Assembly: GCF_014041935.1 (NCBI RefSeq)
Contig: NZ_CP059491.1
Coordinates: 3,906,001-3,970,000 of the forward strand
Length of the DNA stretch: 64,000 nucleotides
Source: Gordonia jinghuaiqii
GTDB lineage: Bacteria; Actinomycetota; Actinomycetes; Mycobacteriales; Mycobacteriaceae
Direction of reading: 5' to 3'
Each line of letters opens with the position of its first letter. The stretch's first letter is position 1. Shown here piece by piece: positions 44,816-52,363 of this stretch. A program made the translations under genes and the position numbers. The notes beneath the pieces are model-generated. The model did not search any database, was not told where the DNA came from, and saw only the letters and a program-made list of their open reading frames with translations.

Positions 44816-46157
44816 CACGGCAACACCAGCGAACGCCACCGGCGTCGGCACCCCGGACACCCCGGAGACCGCAGCGACCCCGCACACCCAGGACGCCTTG
44901 GACGACACCCCGGCACGAAACGCGCTTGAGATCCGCGGACTTCGCAAGTCGTTCCGCACCGGCATCTTCGGTCGCGGTCCGCGTGTGCACGCACTGAACG
45001 GGCTGGATCTGACGGTGCCGTCGGGAACGGTCCACGCACTTCTCGGTCCGAACGGCGCGGGAAAGACGACGGCCGTGCGCGCCGTGGCGACCCTCATGCG
45101 CCCCGACGAGGGCAGCGTGGTGGTCGACGGTGTCGACGTCCTCGCCGATCCCGGTGCAGCCCGCAAGATCATCGGCGTCTCGGGGCAGTACGCGGCGGTC
45201 GACGGCAACCTGACCGGGTTCGAGAACCTGCGCATGGTGGGCCAGCTGTACGGGCAGTCACGCGCCGAGGCCTCGGCCCGCGCGCGTGAGCTGATCGCCG
45301 ATCTCAATCTCGAGGACGCGGCGGACCGGCCGATGCGCACCTACTCCGGCGGCATGCGTCGACGACTCGACCTGGCCGGGGCGCTCATCAACCGCCCGTC
45401 CCTGGTCATCCTCGACGAACCGACCACAGGTCTGGACCCGCGCGGGCGGCGACAGATGTGGGACGTCATCGCCGAGCAGATCGCCGGTGGCGCGACGGTA
45501 TTGCTCACCACGCAGTACCTCGAGGAAGCCGACGCACTCGCCGACGAGATCACCGTCATCGACCACGGCACGATCCGCGCCCAGGGCAGCGCCGCCGACC
45601 TCAAGGCGGCCACGGGCGGGTCGATCCTGACCGTGGTGGTCGCCGGCCGGACCTCGCTGAAGGGCAGCCCCGACGGCGACTCCCCCGAATACGACTCGCC
45701 CGGCGACGAGCTCGTCGCGTCCGCGCTCGCCGGCATCGGCGTCGGCACACCCGAACGCCTCGGCACCGACGAGACGCGTACGGGACACTCGAAGACCGGG
45801 GAATCGACCGCAGATGCCATCCGGTGGTCGGTGCCCGTGGACTCCGGGACCCGGAGCGCCGTCGCGGCGGTCAAGGCACTCGACGCTCTCGGCATCGACG
45901 TCGTCGACGCCGCGGTGTCCACCCCCACCCTCGACGACGTCTTCCTCACGCTCACCGGCCGGGATACGCAGACCCGAGATACGTCCGGATCCGCCCGGGT
46001 CGAGGACCCAGGAACCGGTGACACCACGACTGGTGTCAGCCGGACAGATGACATCGAGATCAGCAGCAGCAGAACGGTTTTCGAACCTGTCAATTCCGGC
46101 ACGAACGGCAAGTCGGACAATTCGGCCATCGGATCGGAGCGACTCCGTGTTCACTGA
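44793..46157 (+). CDS. ABC exporter ATPase, DrrA-like
   Basis: This 454-residue ATP-binding subunit has Walker A GPNGAGKTT near residue 87, signature YSGGMRRRLDLAGAL near 184, Walker B LVILDEPTTGLDP near 204 and the H-loop region TTQYLEEAD. The DrrA family energises export of glycolipids, drugs and peptides. It is about 120 residues longer than usual, with an acidic insert near residues 290-340 and an 80-residue Ser/Thr/Asp-rich C-terminal tail. The 45 residues before the ATPase core are also low complexity. GTG at 44793 was chosen after a GCGAGG site. It overlaps mbtH upstream and the permease downstream by 11 bases, so it is tied to the NRPS operon. Confidence 0.9.
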   Translation: MGRHSLADTATPANATGVGTPDTPETAATPHTQDALDDTPARNALEIRGLRKSFRTGIFGRGPRVHALNGLDLTVPSGTVHALLGPNGAGKTTAVRAVATLMRPDEGSVVVDGVDVLADPGAARKIIGVSGQYAAVDGNLTGFENLRMVGQLYGQSRAEASARARELIADLNLEDAADRPMRTYSGGMRRRLDLAGALINRPSLVILDEPTTGLDPRGRRQMWDVIAEQIAGGATVLLTTQYLEEADALADEITVIDHGTIRAQGSAADLKAATGGSILTVVVAGRTSLKGSPDGDSPEYDSPGDELVASALAGIGVGTPERLGTDETRTGHSKTGESTADAIRWSVPVDSGTRSAVAAVKALDALGIDVVDAAVSTPTLDDVFLTLTGRDTQTRDTSGSARVEDPGTGDTTTGVSRTDDIEISSSRTVFEPVNSGTNGKSDNSAIGSERLRVH

Positions 46158-46929
46158 CACCGCAGTGCTCGTCGAACGGAATCTGCTGACCGTCAAGCGG
46201 ATTCCCACCCTCCTGATCAGCGCGACCATCCAGCCACTGATGTTCGTGTTCTTGTTCGCCTACGTTTTCGGTGCCACATTCGGCGGCGGCTCGTATCGCG
46301 AGTTCCTGATGGCCGGGATCTTCACCCAGACGGTGGTCTTCAACGCCGCCTTCACCACTGTCGGTCTGGCGAATGACACCTCGGACGGAATCGTGGATCG
46401 CCTACGATCGCTGCCGATGTCGCGACTGGGTGTCATCAGCGGACGCGTCACCTCGGACATGGTCCTGGGCATCGTCGGCCTGGCCGTCATGGTCGCCTGC
46501 GGCCTCGCCATCGGATGGCGCGTGCACGGCAGCGCGGTTGACGCCGCCATCGCCTTCGGCATCATCGGCCTGTTCGCGCTCGCGATGGCATGGGTGGGTG
46601 CCGTCACCGGTCTGGCAGCACCGAATGTCGAAGCGGCACAGAGCATCGGGTTCCTCTGGATGTTCCCGGTGACGTTCCTCTCGAGTGCGTTCATCTCCGC
46701 TCAGAGCCTTCCCGGACCCCTCCGCGCGATCGCGGAATGGAACCCCGTGACGGCCGTGGCGACCGCGTGCAGACAGCTCTTCGGCAACGACGCCCCGCCC
46801 GACTTCCCGCCGGCGACCGGCTGGGTTGCGGACCACGCGGTGGGATATTCGGTGGGTTCGGCACTGCTGATCCTGGCCGTGTGCATCCCGGTGTCGCTGA
46901 TCCTTTACCGACGTTCAGCTAATCGGTGA
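46147..46929 (+). CDS. ABC-2 type exporter permease, DrrB-like
   Basis: This 260-residue membrane subunit has about six segments: PTLLISATIQPLMFVFLFAYVFG near residues 18-40, FLMAGIFTQTVVFNAAFTTVG near 52-72, VLGIVGLAVMVACGLAIGW near 108-127, AIAFGIIGLFALAMAWVGAVTGL near 137-158, IGFLWMFPVTFLSSAFIS near 165-183 and SVGSALLILAVCIPVSLILY at the end. The block LPGPLRAIAEWNPVTAVATACR is the usual ABC-2 periplasmic loop. GTG at 46147 overlaps the ATPase gene. With it this forms an exporter that most likely carries the peptide product of the upstream NRPS. Confidence 0.92.
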   Translation: MFTDTAVLVERNLLTVKRIPTLLISATIQPLMFVFLFAYVFGATFGGGSYREFLMAGIFTQTVVFNAAFTTVGLANDTSDGIVDRLRSLPMSRLGVISGRVTSDMVLGIVGLAVMVACGLAIGWRVHGSAVDAAIAFGIIGLFALAMAWVGAVTGLAAPNVEAAQSIGFLWMFPVTFLSSAFISAQSLPGPLRAIAEWNPVTAVATACRQLFGNDAPPDFPPATGWVADHAVGYSVGSALLILAVCIPVSLILYRRSANR

Positions 46930-46975
46930 TTCTTGATCGCAAGAGAAGTTCACGCGTGTTCGTTACCTTTGAACC

Positions 46976-47584
46976 GTGACACCGGACGATGGCAGCGCGG
47001 CCGCCGACGCGCACCTCGGCCACGGGGGAGAAGCGAGGGTGCTTCGCGACCTGCTGGCCTCGGCCGCCCTGGGCGACCGCGCCGCGTTCACGCATCTCTA
47101 CGACCTGACGAGCTCGCGCGTCTACGGACTGGCGTTCCGCGTGGTCCGGGACCGGCAATACGCCGAGGAGATCGTGCAGGAGGCCTATCTGCAGTACTGG
47201 CAGAAGGCGAATGACTATCATCCCGCGCGCGGTTCGGTCCTGACCTGGATGATGACCATCGCCCACCGCCGGGCCGTCGACCGCGTTCGCACCGAGGAAC
47301 TTCAGCAACGACGCATATCCGAGTACGGGGCCGCGTCGGTCGAAACTCCTCGCAACATTCCGTTGGAGGTGGTTGTTCACGCCGACGAGGCGCGTACGCT
47401 ACGCACATGTCTCGGCGAGCTCACCGACCTTCAACGGAGCTCCATCGAGATGTCCTATTTCGGCGGCTTGACCTACCCGGAGGTCGCACAGCGCACCGCT
47501 ACTCCCTTGCCCACCGTCAAGTCTCGGATCCGAGACGGACTGCGTCGGTTGAAGACCTGTCTGAGGACGCAGGAGGATGTCTGA
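46976..47584 (+). CDS. sigK: ECF sigma factor, SigK-like
   Basis: This 202-residue extracytoplasmic-function sigma factor has region 2 near residues 38-105 (LYDLTSSRVYGLAFRVVRDRQYAEEIVQEAYLQYW and WMMTIAHRRAVDRVR) and region 4 near 140-195 (LTDLQRSSIEMSYFGGLTYPEVAQ, then LPTVKSRIRDGLRRLKTCL). The paired downstream gene is an RskA-type anti-sigma factor, as in the mycobacterial sigK-rskA pair. Start is GTG at 46976. It begins 46 bases after the ABC permease, close enough to be read through from the NRPS operon, though it may have its own promoter. Its targets here are unknown. Confidence 0.85.
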   Translation: MTPDDGSAAADAHLGHGGEARVLRDLLASAALGDRAAFTHLYDLTSSRVYGLAFRVVRDRQYAEEIVQEAYLQYWQKANDYHPARGSVLTWMMTIAHRRAVDRVRTEELQQRRISEYGAASVETPRNIPLEVVVHADEARTLRTCLGELTDLQRSSIEMSYFGGLTYPEVAQRTATPLPTVKSRIRDGLRRLKTCLRTQEDV

Positions 47585-47591
47585 GCTCATC

Positions 47592-48593
47592 ATGACGAGA
47601 ACAGACGCGGCACCTGGCGGCGGGGAGTCCGACTGGCTGGACGAGCATGTCGAACTCTTTGCGGTCGCGGCCCTCACCCCTGCCGAACGCGCCCGCGTTG
47701 AGTCCGAGCTCGCGGCGCTGGCGCCGAGCGAACGCGCGGTGTACGAGACGCGCATCGCCGACATCCACGCCGCCATGGCAGGATTCGCCTCGACGTTCGC
47801 TCTCCACCCACCTCCCGAGCTGCGGTCAAGGGTGCTCAGTCATGTCTTCGACGGCCCGGCGCGCGCAGCGGGTACCGACGAGGACGCGGATCCCGCCGAG
47901 ATCTCCGCCGGGGAGAACGTCACTGCCGAGGCTGCGGCGGCGGACGCCGAAGCGGCTGTCGGACATGGTCATCCGGCAGCCACGTCCGGCGCCGCCTCGG
48001 CGCCCCGGTCCGGAGAATCCGCCCCCGACCGATACCTGCCCCATCCGCAGCGCCCCAGCCGGCACCATTCCGGCCAGCACCATTCCGGCCAGCATCGTTC
48101 CGGCGCCTCGGCGCGACGTCCGATGCGTGCGACGTCCATCCTCGCCGCGGCGGCGGTGACCGTCGCCGTCGCGCTCGGCGCGGGTGTGCTGATCGGCCGC
48201 ACGACGGCTCCCGACACGTCGACGTCGTCGACGGCGTTGTCCGATTCGCAGCAACAGGTCCTCGGTGTGCTCACCGCGGCCGACGCGACCGTGACGGTGG
48301 AACCGCTCGCCGACGACCGCGGCACGATCGCGGTGATCACTTCTCAGACCGCCGATCAGGCGGTCGCCATCCTGCGGGATCTCCGTGAGCCGATCTCGCC
48401 GGACCAGGCCTTCCAGCTGTGGCTGGTCGGTGGTGCCGAGCAACCGGTGTCGGCGGGGGTGATCCCCGGCGACGACACCGAACCAGTCGTGGTGGACGAA
48501 CTCGCCGGATCGAGCGTGCTGGCGGTGACCATCGAACCGGCCGGGGGTTCGGCGCAGCCCACGACCCCGATCCTCGCCCAGGTGGAGCTGTAG
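47592..48593 (+). CDS. rskA: Membrane anti-sigma factor, RskA-like
   Basis: This protein of about 333 residues holds its sigma factor at the membrane. The cytoplasmic anti-sigma part has WLDEHVELFAVAALTPAERARVESELA, matching the RskA N-terminal domain. A long Ala/Glu/His-rich linker follows. A single membrane segment (SILAAAAVTVAVALGAGVLIG) lies near residues 183-203, and the extracellular RskA domain has PISPDQAFQLWLVGGAEQPVSAGVI and ends VLAVTIEPAGG...AQVEL. AGGAGG at 47571-47576 sits directly against an upstream ATG (47577, too close) and 15 bases before ATG 47592 (a little far), so the start is uncertain by five codons. Confidence 0.85.
   Translation: MTRTDAAPGGGESDWLDEHVELFAVAALTPAERARVESELAALAPSERAVYETRIADIHAAMAGFASTFALHPPPELRSRVLSHVFDGPARAAGTDEDADPAEISAGENVTAEAAAADAEAAVGHGHPAATSGAASAPRSGESAPDRYLPHPQRPSRHHSGQHHSGQHRSGASARRPMRATSILAAAAVTVAVALGAGVLIGRTTAPDTSTSSTALSDSQQQVLGVLTAADATVTVEPLADDRGTIAVITSQTADQAVAILRDLREPISPDQAFQLWLVGGAEQPVSAGVIPGDDTEPVVVDELAGSSVLAVTIEPAGGSAQPTTPILAQVEL
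48061..48103 (+). repeat. 15-base tandem repeat in the anti-sigma factor linker
   Basis: The unit CACCATTCCGGCCAG (His-His-Ser-Gly-Gln) occurs about two and a half times in tandem, with the third copy altered to CATCGTTCCGG. It lies in the linker just before the membrane segment and adds a small histidine cluster. Confidence 0.8.
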
Positions 48594-48764
48594 CCGGTTC
48601 CCGGCGACCGGCGCGTGCCCACAAGATTCGTTCCCTCGAGCGACGGTCGTATCGATAACGTACGTGGCAACGATGCCTACACTGAGGGGCGTCGCGCGCC
48701 GGTCGATCGATGACCGGGTCCCCGGCGATGACCGGGTCCCACGTGCGGAGTCCGTGTGTGCGAG

Positions 48765-49805
48765 ATGAGAACAAGTGGGTGTGGTGTGGGTCTGAACGGA
48801 CGTCGATTCCTTTCGAGCGTGCTGGCGGCGGGGGCGGTCGTCGCCGGACTGGTCGTCGTGCCCAGCGCTCCGACGATGGCGGTACCCCGTGAGACGGTCG
48901 CGCAGACGCGTGTCGTCGACACCTACGTCGACGGCCCACAACAGGTGACCCTGCTCGTCTACTCGGCATCGATGCGGCGCACGGTGGCGGTCACGGTGCT
49001 CACCCCGCGGGATCGTTCCCGCCCGGCCCCGACCCTGTACCTGCTCAACGGCGCGGGCGGCGGAGAGGACTCGGCGACCTGGGATGCGCGCACCACCTAC
49101 AAGCGCTACTTCGCCGACAAGAACGCCTATGTGGTGACGCCGATCGGTGGGGCGTACTCCTACTACACCGACTGGCAGCGCGACGATCCGGTGCTCGGCC
49201 GGAACAAGTGGCAGACGTTCCTCACCGAGGAACTGCCCCCGGTCATCGACAAGAAGTTCAACACGACGGGCGTCAACGCGCTCGCCGGCATCTCGATGGC
49301 CGGCACATCGGTGCTCAACCTGGCGATCGCCGCGCCGGGACTCTACCGTTCGGTCGCCGCCTTCAGCGGGTGCGCGCGCACCAGCGATCCGGTGGGCCAG
49401 CAGTACATCCGGTTGGTGGTCGTCGACCGCGGCCGCGGCAAGATGGAGAACATGTGGGGCCCGCTCGACGGACCCGGCTGGCGCGCCAACGACCCCTACC
49501 TCAACGCCGCGAAACTCCGCGGGACCAAGGTGTACATGACCTCGGGCACCGGAGCTTCGGGAGCCCATGAGCAACTGTCGGATCCGAGCATCGCCGGCGA
49601 CGCCTTCAGTCTGGCGAACCAGGCCATCCTGGGCGGTGGGATCGAGGTCGCCATCGACATCTGCACCCGTCAGATGGTGCAGCGCATGCGGGCACTGGAT
49701 GTCCCGGTGCACGTCAACATCAGGCCCACCGGCACCCACTCGTGGGGCTACTGGCAGGACGACCTGTACCGGACCTGGCCGCAACTGGCGCGCGACCTGC
49801 GCTGA
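48765..49805 (+). CDS. Secreted esterase/mycolyltransferase, antigen 85 family
   Basis: This is an exported alpha/beta hydrolase of about 346 residues. The N-terminal signal is FLSSVLAAGAVVAGLVVV followed by an APTMA cleavage-type site. The nucleophile motif GISMAGTSVLNLA near residue 175 (GxSMAG) and the C-terminal GTHSWGYWQDDL near 323, with the catalytic His, match antigen 85/Cmt mycolyltransferases that move mycolic acid between trehalose and arabinogalactan. The presence of such an enzyme supports a mycolate-making host. The start is uncertain: GTG 48756, ATG 48765 and GTG 48786 are all in frame, and ATG 48765 is a compromise. It is alone on its strand after rskA. Confidence 0.85.
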   Translation: MRTSGCGVGLNGRRFLSSVLAAGAVVAGLVVVPSAPTMAVPRETVAQTRVVDTYVDGPQQVTLLVYSASMRRTVAVTVLTPRDRSRPAPTLYLLNGAGGGEDSATWDARTTYKRYFADKNAYVVTPIGGAYSYYTDWQRDDPVLGRNKWQTFLTEELPPVIDKKFNTTGVNALAGISMAGTSVLNLAIAAPGLYRSVAAFSGCARTSDPVGQQYIRLVVVDRGRGKMENMWGPLDGPGWRANDPYLNAAKLRGTKVYMTSGTGASGAHEQLSDPSIAGDAFSLANQAILGGGIEVAIDICTRQMVQRMRALDVPVHVNIRPTGTHSWGYWQDDLYRTWPQLARDLR

Positions 49806-49807
49806 AT

Positions 49808-49874
49808 CCCCCGCAGAACAACCCCCGAAGAACCGATCCCCCCCGAGAACCAATCCCCCGCAGAACCAACCCCC
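49808..49874. repeat. C-rich degenerate tandem repeat between convergent genes
   Basis: Five runs of five to seven C (starting at 49808, 49822, 49838, 49855 and 49870) are spaced by 9-11 bases reading like GCAGAACCAA. Units are about 15 bases. On the minus strand this is five G-runs, so the stretch could form a G-quadruplex with long loops. It lies between the stops of the convergent esterase and LuxR genes and may help separate them. Confidence 0.85.
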
Positions 49875-49892
49875 ATGGTTCCCCTCAGGCAC

Positions 49893-50267
49893 TCACCAGA
49901 GGTCGAGACCGGTGTACCCGTCCTGCAACGCACGCGCGAACAGATGAGTCTTGGTCGGGGCGCCTCGGCCGACCGCGGTGTATTTGGCACGGATTCGTGC
50001 GAGGTGGGTGCTGACCGTCGACGCCGAGATGAACAGGCGTGCGGCCGCTTCCTCCTTCGAGTCCGCGGCGAGCCAGGCGAGGAGAACCTCCACCTCGCGG
50101 TCGGACAGGCTCGGACGCGCCACGGCGCCGCCCTGCTCGGCGGGTGCGCGGTAATCCGCCAATCGCGGAATCGGATTGTGCTCCACGGCATCCGGAGCGG
50201 CTGCGCGGCGAGCAGCCGCGGGAGCAGCAGGTCTTGCCGCTCTATAAATCTCTGAAGTCGCCGTCAC
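49893..50267 (-). CDS. LuxR-type HTH regulator lacking a receiver domain
   Basis: This is a 124-residue protein. The C-terminal half is a LuxR/GerE helix-turn-helix: SLSDREVEVLLAWLAADSKEEAAARLFISASTVSTHLARIRAKYTAVGR, then APTKTHLFARALQDGY. The first 50 residues are Ala/Pro/Arg-rich with no receiver or sensor domain. GTG at 50267 was chosen because AGGGGATGG lies just upstream; extra upstream codons are not supported. Its helix-turn-helix and tail (PTKTHLFARALQDGY) resemble those of the neighbouring regulator at 50560-51252, so the two are probably paralogs. Targets unknown. Confidence 0.75.
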   Translation of the reverse strand: MTATSEIYRAARPAAPAAARRAAAPDAVEHNPIPRLADYRAPAEQGGAVARPSLSDREVEVLLAWLAADSKEEAAARLFISASTVSTHLARIRAKYTAVGRGAPTKTHLFARALQDGYTGLDLW

Positions 50268-50559
50268 TTTTCCATCCCCTGTTTGTTCGGCGCATTGCCC
50301 ACGTCCCCGACGCCGCACGCCCCACGCGTCCTTATCCTTGTTCCACGTTAGATCCGTCGACTACCAGCCGGTAGACCCAGAATTGGGGACTTCGGCGGTT
50401 CAGGTGTCGGTCCCCCACGGAATTCCCCTCCGATCTGCTGACAGACCACGGATTTCGTACCAACCGCCTCGCGGCGGCGACGGATTCTGCTCACCGTCGT
50501 CGTGGGTGCGGCGCCTGTCGCCCGCGGCGGGCGCACCACGTTCGGGCGCCCGCCCGGGG

Positions 50560-51252
50560 TCAACGCCGACCCGATCTTCCGCGACCCCGATGCCGTTGCG
50601 GCACCGGTAGCCACCCGTCCTCCACCGCCCGCTTGAACAGATCCACCTTGGTGCGGGTGGGCCTGCCGGCGTCGGCATATTTCTGCCGAATGCGTTTCAG
50701 ATATTCGTTGACCGTCTCGGCGGACACCCCCAGAGCGGCCCCCACCCGTGCCGAGGTCTCCCCGGACGCGTAGAGCGCCAGCACTTTCTGCAGCTGCGGC
50801 GACAGGTCCACGGCGGCGAGTTCCGGATCACCGTCGATGGCCGCGGCCCACTCGGTCGTGAGGACCGCCCTGCCCTGGGCAGCCGCCCTGATGGCCTCGA
50901 TGATGACGGACTCCTCCGCCGACTTCAGCACGACGCCGAGTGCGCCCGCACGGGCAGCCGAACGCAGCAGCGCCGGATGCTCACCCGAGGTGTACACGAC
51001 GGTGGCGACACCGACGACCGACAGCGCGTTGACGTTCTCACGCGGGGTGGTGCCGTCGTCGAGGCGGAGGTCGAGCAGCACCACGTCGAGTGGCATCCCG
51101 CCGAGCACGCCGGCGACGGTGGAGGCAGAGCAGACAAGCGAGATGTCGGCGATCGGATCCAGCACCCGTTCGATCCCCCAGATCGGCGAGCGATGGTCAT
51201 CGACCATCCCGACCCGGATGACGTGGGCGCCGTCAGGCGCTTCGTGCCCCAT
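50560..51252 (-). CDS. LuxR-family response-regulator-like protein
   Basis: This 230-residue protein has a receiver-like domain (residues about 12-125: VIRVGMVDDHRSPIWGIERVL, LDVVLLDLRLDDGTTP, TVVYTSGEHPALLRSAARAGALGVVLKS) and a LuxR HTH (residues 148-212: LSPQLQKVLALYASGETSARVGAALGVSAETVNEYLKRIRQKY). The acidic pair (DD), the phospho-accepting Asp (LLDLRL), the Thr (YTSG) and the Lys (LKS) are all present, so it may be phosphorylated. No histidine kinase lies nearby. GTG 51255 directly before ATG 51252 makes the start ambiguous by one codon. Confidence 0.85.
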   Translation of the reverse strand: MGHEAPDGAHVIRVGMVDDHRSPIWGIERVLDPIADISLVCSASTVAGVLGGMPLDVVLLDLRLDDGTTPRENVNALSVVGVATVVYTSGEHPALLRSAARAGALGVVLKSAEESVIIEAIRAAAQGRAVLTTEWAAAIDGDPELAAVDLSPQLQKVLALYASGETSARVGAALGVSAETVNEYLKRIRQKYADAGRPTRTKVDLFKRAVEDGWLPVPQRHRGRGRSGRR

Positions 51253-51575
51253 CACCGGCCCACCCCCTCATCGACTGTCCTCGTGACACGCACCTCTGGC
51301 GACCGTCCGTCGGGCCGTTCGCGAGGCTCTTGCGTCGCCCACCGTGTTTATCGACGCAATTACACAGGCTTGTTACCCTGCGCACTCGGCGAACGTATCC
51401 GACGACTCGGACATTCCACGCCTCGACCGATCCAACCTGCGGTGATCGGTTCCAAATCTGGCACACCCTGTGTCCACATGTTTGGGGACAAGGGCGGATC
51501 CGGCGTCAGATCGTGGCCACTTCTGCCAGACTAGAACACGTTCTAGAAATCGACCCGATCAAGAAGGAGTCCCGG
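51253..51575. other. Divergent intergenic region with a KstR-type operator
   Basis: This is a 323-base gap between the LuxR regulator (-) and the acetoacetate decarboxylase-like gene (+). It holds no convincing gene. The notable element is the palindrome at 51531-51546; a ribosome site (AAGGAG, 51564-51569) follows. Confidence 0.6.
51531..51546. promoter_or_regulatory. KstR-type operator palindrome
   Basis: CTAGAACACGTTCTAG has 7-bp arms that are exact complements around a 2-base centre. The inner 14 bases fit the published mycobacterial KstR consensus TNNAACNNGTTNNA exactly. KstR is a TetR-family repressor of cholesterol and steroid catabolism, relieved by a steroid-CoA. The site sits 30 bases before the GTG of the next gene, where binding would block transcription. 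The assignment is by motif only. Confidence 0.8.
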
Positions 51576-52331
51576 GTGAGCGCACCCTCGAGCCACGACA
51601 TCCTCGGCACCACGGTGACAATGCCCGTCGAAATCCGTTCCGCACGGTGTTTCGTCGCCGGGTTCACCGCCGACACGGCCGCGGTCCAGCGCGCCATCGA
51701 CAGCGAGTCGAGCCGTCCCGGAACCCTGCGCCCACTCCGTATCCGGCCCGGCCGCACCATGTGCATGCTCGTCTTCGTCGATTACGTCGACGGTGACCTC
51801 GGACCGTACAACGAGTTCGGAGTGTGCTTCCTGGTCGAGGACCCGTCCGCGCCCCCGGCCTCACCGGTGCGGGCGTTGCGTTCACTCGTGAAGGGCGATG
51901 CCCGTGCCCTGGTGCACCGGCTCCCCGTCGACGGAGACTTCACCCTCGCAGCTGGTCGCGGCATCTGGGGCTTCCCGAAGACCCTCGCCGATTTCGACGT
52001 CGACCACTCCTCGGCCACCAGGCGCGGCCGGATCGAGGCCGACGGTGCGCTGATCGCCGACCTCCGCGTCAAACCAGGACTGAAGGTCCCCGATTCCACG
52101 GCCGACACGGTGCTGAACGCCTACTCCCAGCTCGACGGGGTCACCCGGATGACGCCCTGGCGGCTCACCTCCACCCGTGGCACCCGGACCCGCATCGGCG
52201 GTGCGAGCCTGGAACTCGGCGACCATCCGATCGCGACCGAGTTGCGCTCCCTGAAACTCGGACGCCACGCACTCATGTCGAGCTCGGTCGACACGATCAC
52301 GATGCGCTTCGAAGACCCCACACAAATCTGA
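51576..52331 (+). CDS. Acetoacetate decarboxylase family protein
   Basis: This 251-residue protein has the ADC fold: TVTMPVEIRSARCFVAGFTAD at the start, LVFVDYVDGDLGPYNEFGVCFLVE near 70-90, then GRGIWGFPKTLADFDVDHS near residue 130. The Lys in GFPK aligns with the Schiff-base lysine of the family. Members decarboxylate beta-keto acids or catalyse related Schiff-base reactions. GTG at 51576 lies six bases after AAGGAG (51564-51569). The KstR-type box upstream suggests expression with sterol catabolism, so its substrate may be a steroid ring or side-chain fragment; that is inference. The pirin gene follows after 32 bases and may be co-transcribed. Confidence 0.82.
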   Translation: MSAPSSHDILGTTVTMPVEIRSARCFVAGFTADTAAVQRAIDSESSRPGTLRPLRIRPGRTMCMLVFVDYVDGDLGPYNEFGVCFLVEDPSAPPASPVRALRSLVKGDARALVHRLPVDGDFTLAAGRGIWGFPKTLADFDVDHSSATRRGRIEADGALIADLRVKPGLKVPDSTADTVLNAYSQLDGVTRMTPWRLTSTRGTRTRIGGASLELGDHPIATELRSLKLGRHALMSSSVDTITMRFEDPTQI

Positions 52332-52363
52332 CGCGGCCGCGAGTCACGCGGCACAATGTCGAC

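Noticed and set aside
48593..48612. GCCGGT...ACCGGC hairpin after rskA
   Set aside because: Six-base stem in a GC-rich context with no T-run; likely chance.
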